A stretch of DNA of 5,200 nt, taken from contig JAJBTS010000253.1 of the NCBI GenBank assembly GCA_020860885.1, positions 1 to 5,200 on the forward strand, read 5' to 3'. The stretch is from Bacteroidales bacterium. Its GTDB lineage: Bacteria; Bacteroidota; Bacteroidia; Bacteroidales; Azobacteroidaceae. The translations under genes and the position numbers were made by a program. The notes under the pieces were generated by a model. That model did no database searches and was not told the DNA's origin. It was given only the letters and a program-made list of their open reading frames with translations. Shown here one piece after another: positions 5,200 through 5,200 of this stretch (positions are counted from its first letter, which is position 1; each line of letters opens with the position of its first letter).

Positions 5200-5200
5200 T

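Noticed and set aside
1..5200. CRISPR arrays, tRNA/rRNA genes, insertion sequences
   Set aside because: No regularly spaced repeats, tRNA cloverleaf or rRNA segments, transposase motifs or terminal inverted repeats were seen.

Overview
The window looks like a member of the Bacteroidales (Bacteroides/Parabacteroides type). It is AT-rich, its genes lack clear Shine-Dalgarno sequences, it has a good match to the Bacteroidetes -7 promoter element TAnnTTTG, and it carries a short HTH regulator of a kind common in gut Bacteroidales. All supportable genes lie on the minus strand, so transcription runs from high to low coordinates. The genus is inferred, not shown.

Layout in transcription order. (1) 5199-4948 is the C-terminal end of an unrecognised protein. 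(2) After 11 bp, 4936-4217 encodes a complete P-loop ATPase/kinase that resembles nicotinamide riboside kinase (NadR) and AAA_28 proteins. (3) A hairpin region just past its stop (4173-4213), with three related arms, probably ends or attenuates this unit. (4) A 185-bp gap (4032-4216) holds a candidate promoter and a small palindrome. (5) 4031-3759 encodes an HTH regulator whose reading frame breaks at a (TA)4 run, with the natural continuation in another frame down to 3644. (6) A -7 element at 3541-3548 begins a glycosyltransferase operon. (7) 3507-1813 encodes a 564-residue fusion of a GT6-like domain and a GT2 domain. (8) 1775-150 encodes a 541-residue fusion of a domain resembling polypeptide GalNAc-transferases (GT27-like) and a short LanC-like domain. 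(9) From 153 leftwards, overlapping the previous stop as ATGA, begins a GT4-like glycosyltransferase cut by the window edge.

The three consecutive glycosyltransferase genes carry at least five domains, including one that resembles peptide O-glycosyltransferases and one that resembles the peptide-binding lanthionine cyclase fold. This suggests an enzyme set that glycosylates a peptide or small-molecule scaffold. From memory, Bacteroidales have predicted natural-product loci with a GG-leader precursor (TIGR04149) and a glycosyltransferase family (TIGR04157) that the left-edge gene may belong to. No precursor peptide, radical SAM enzyme or exporter is visible in this window, so the product is inference. 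An ordinary surface-glycan locus remains possible.
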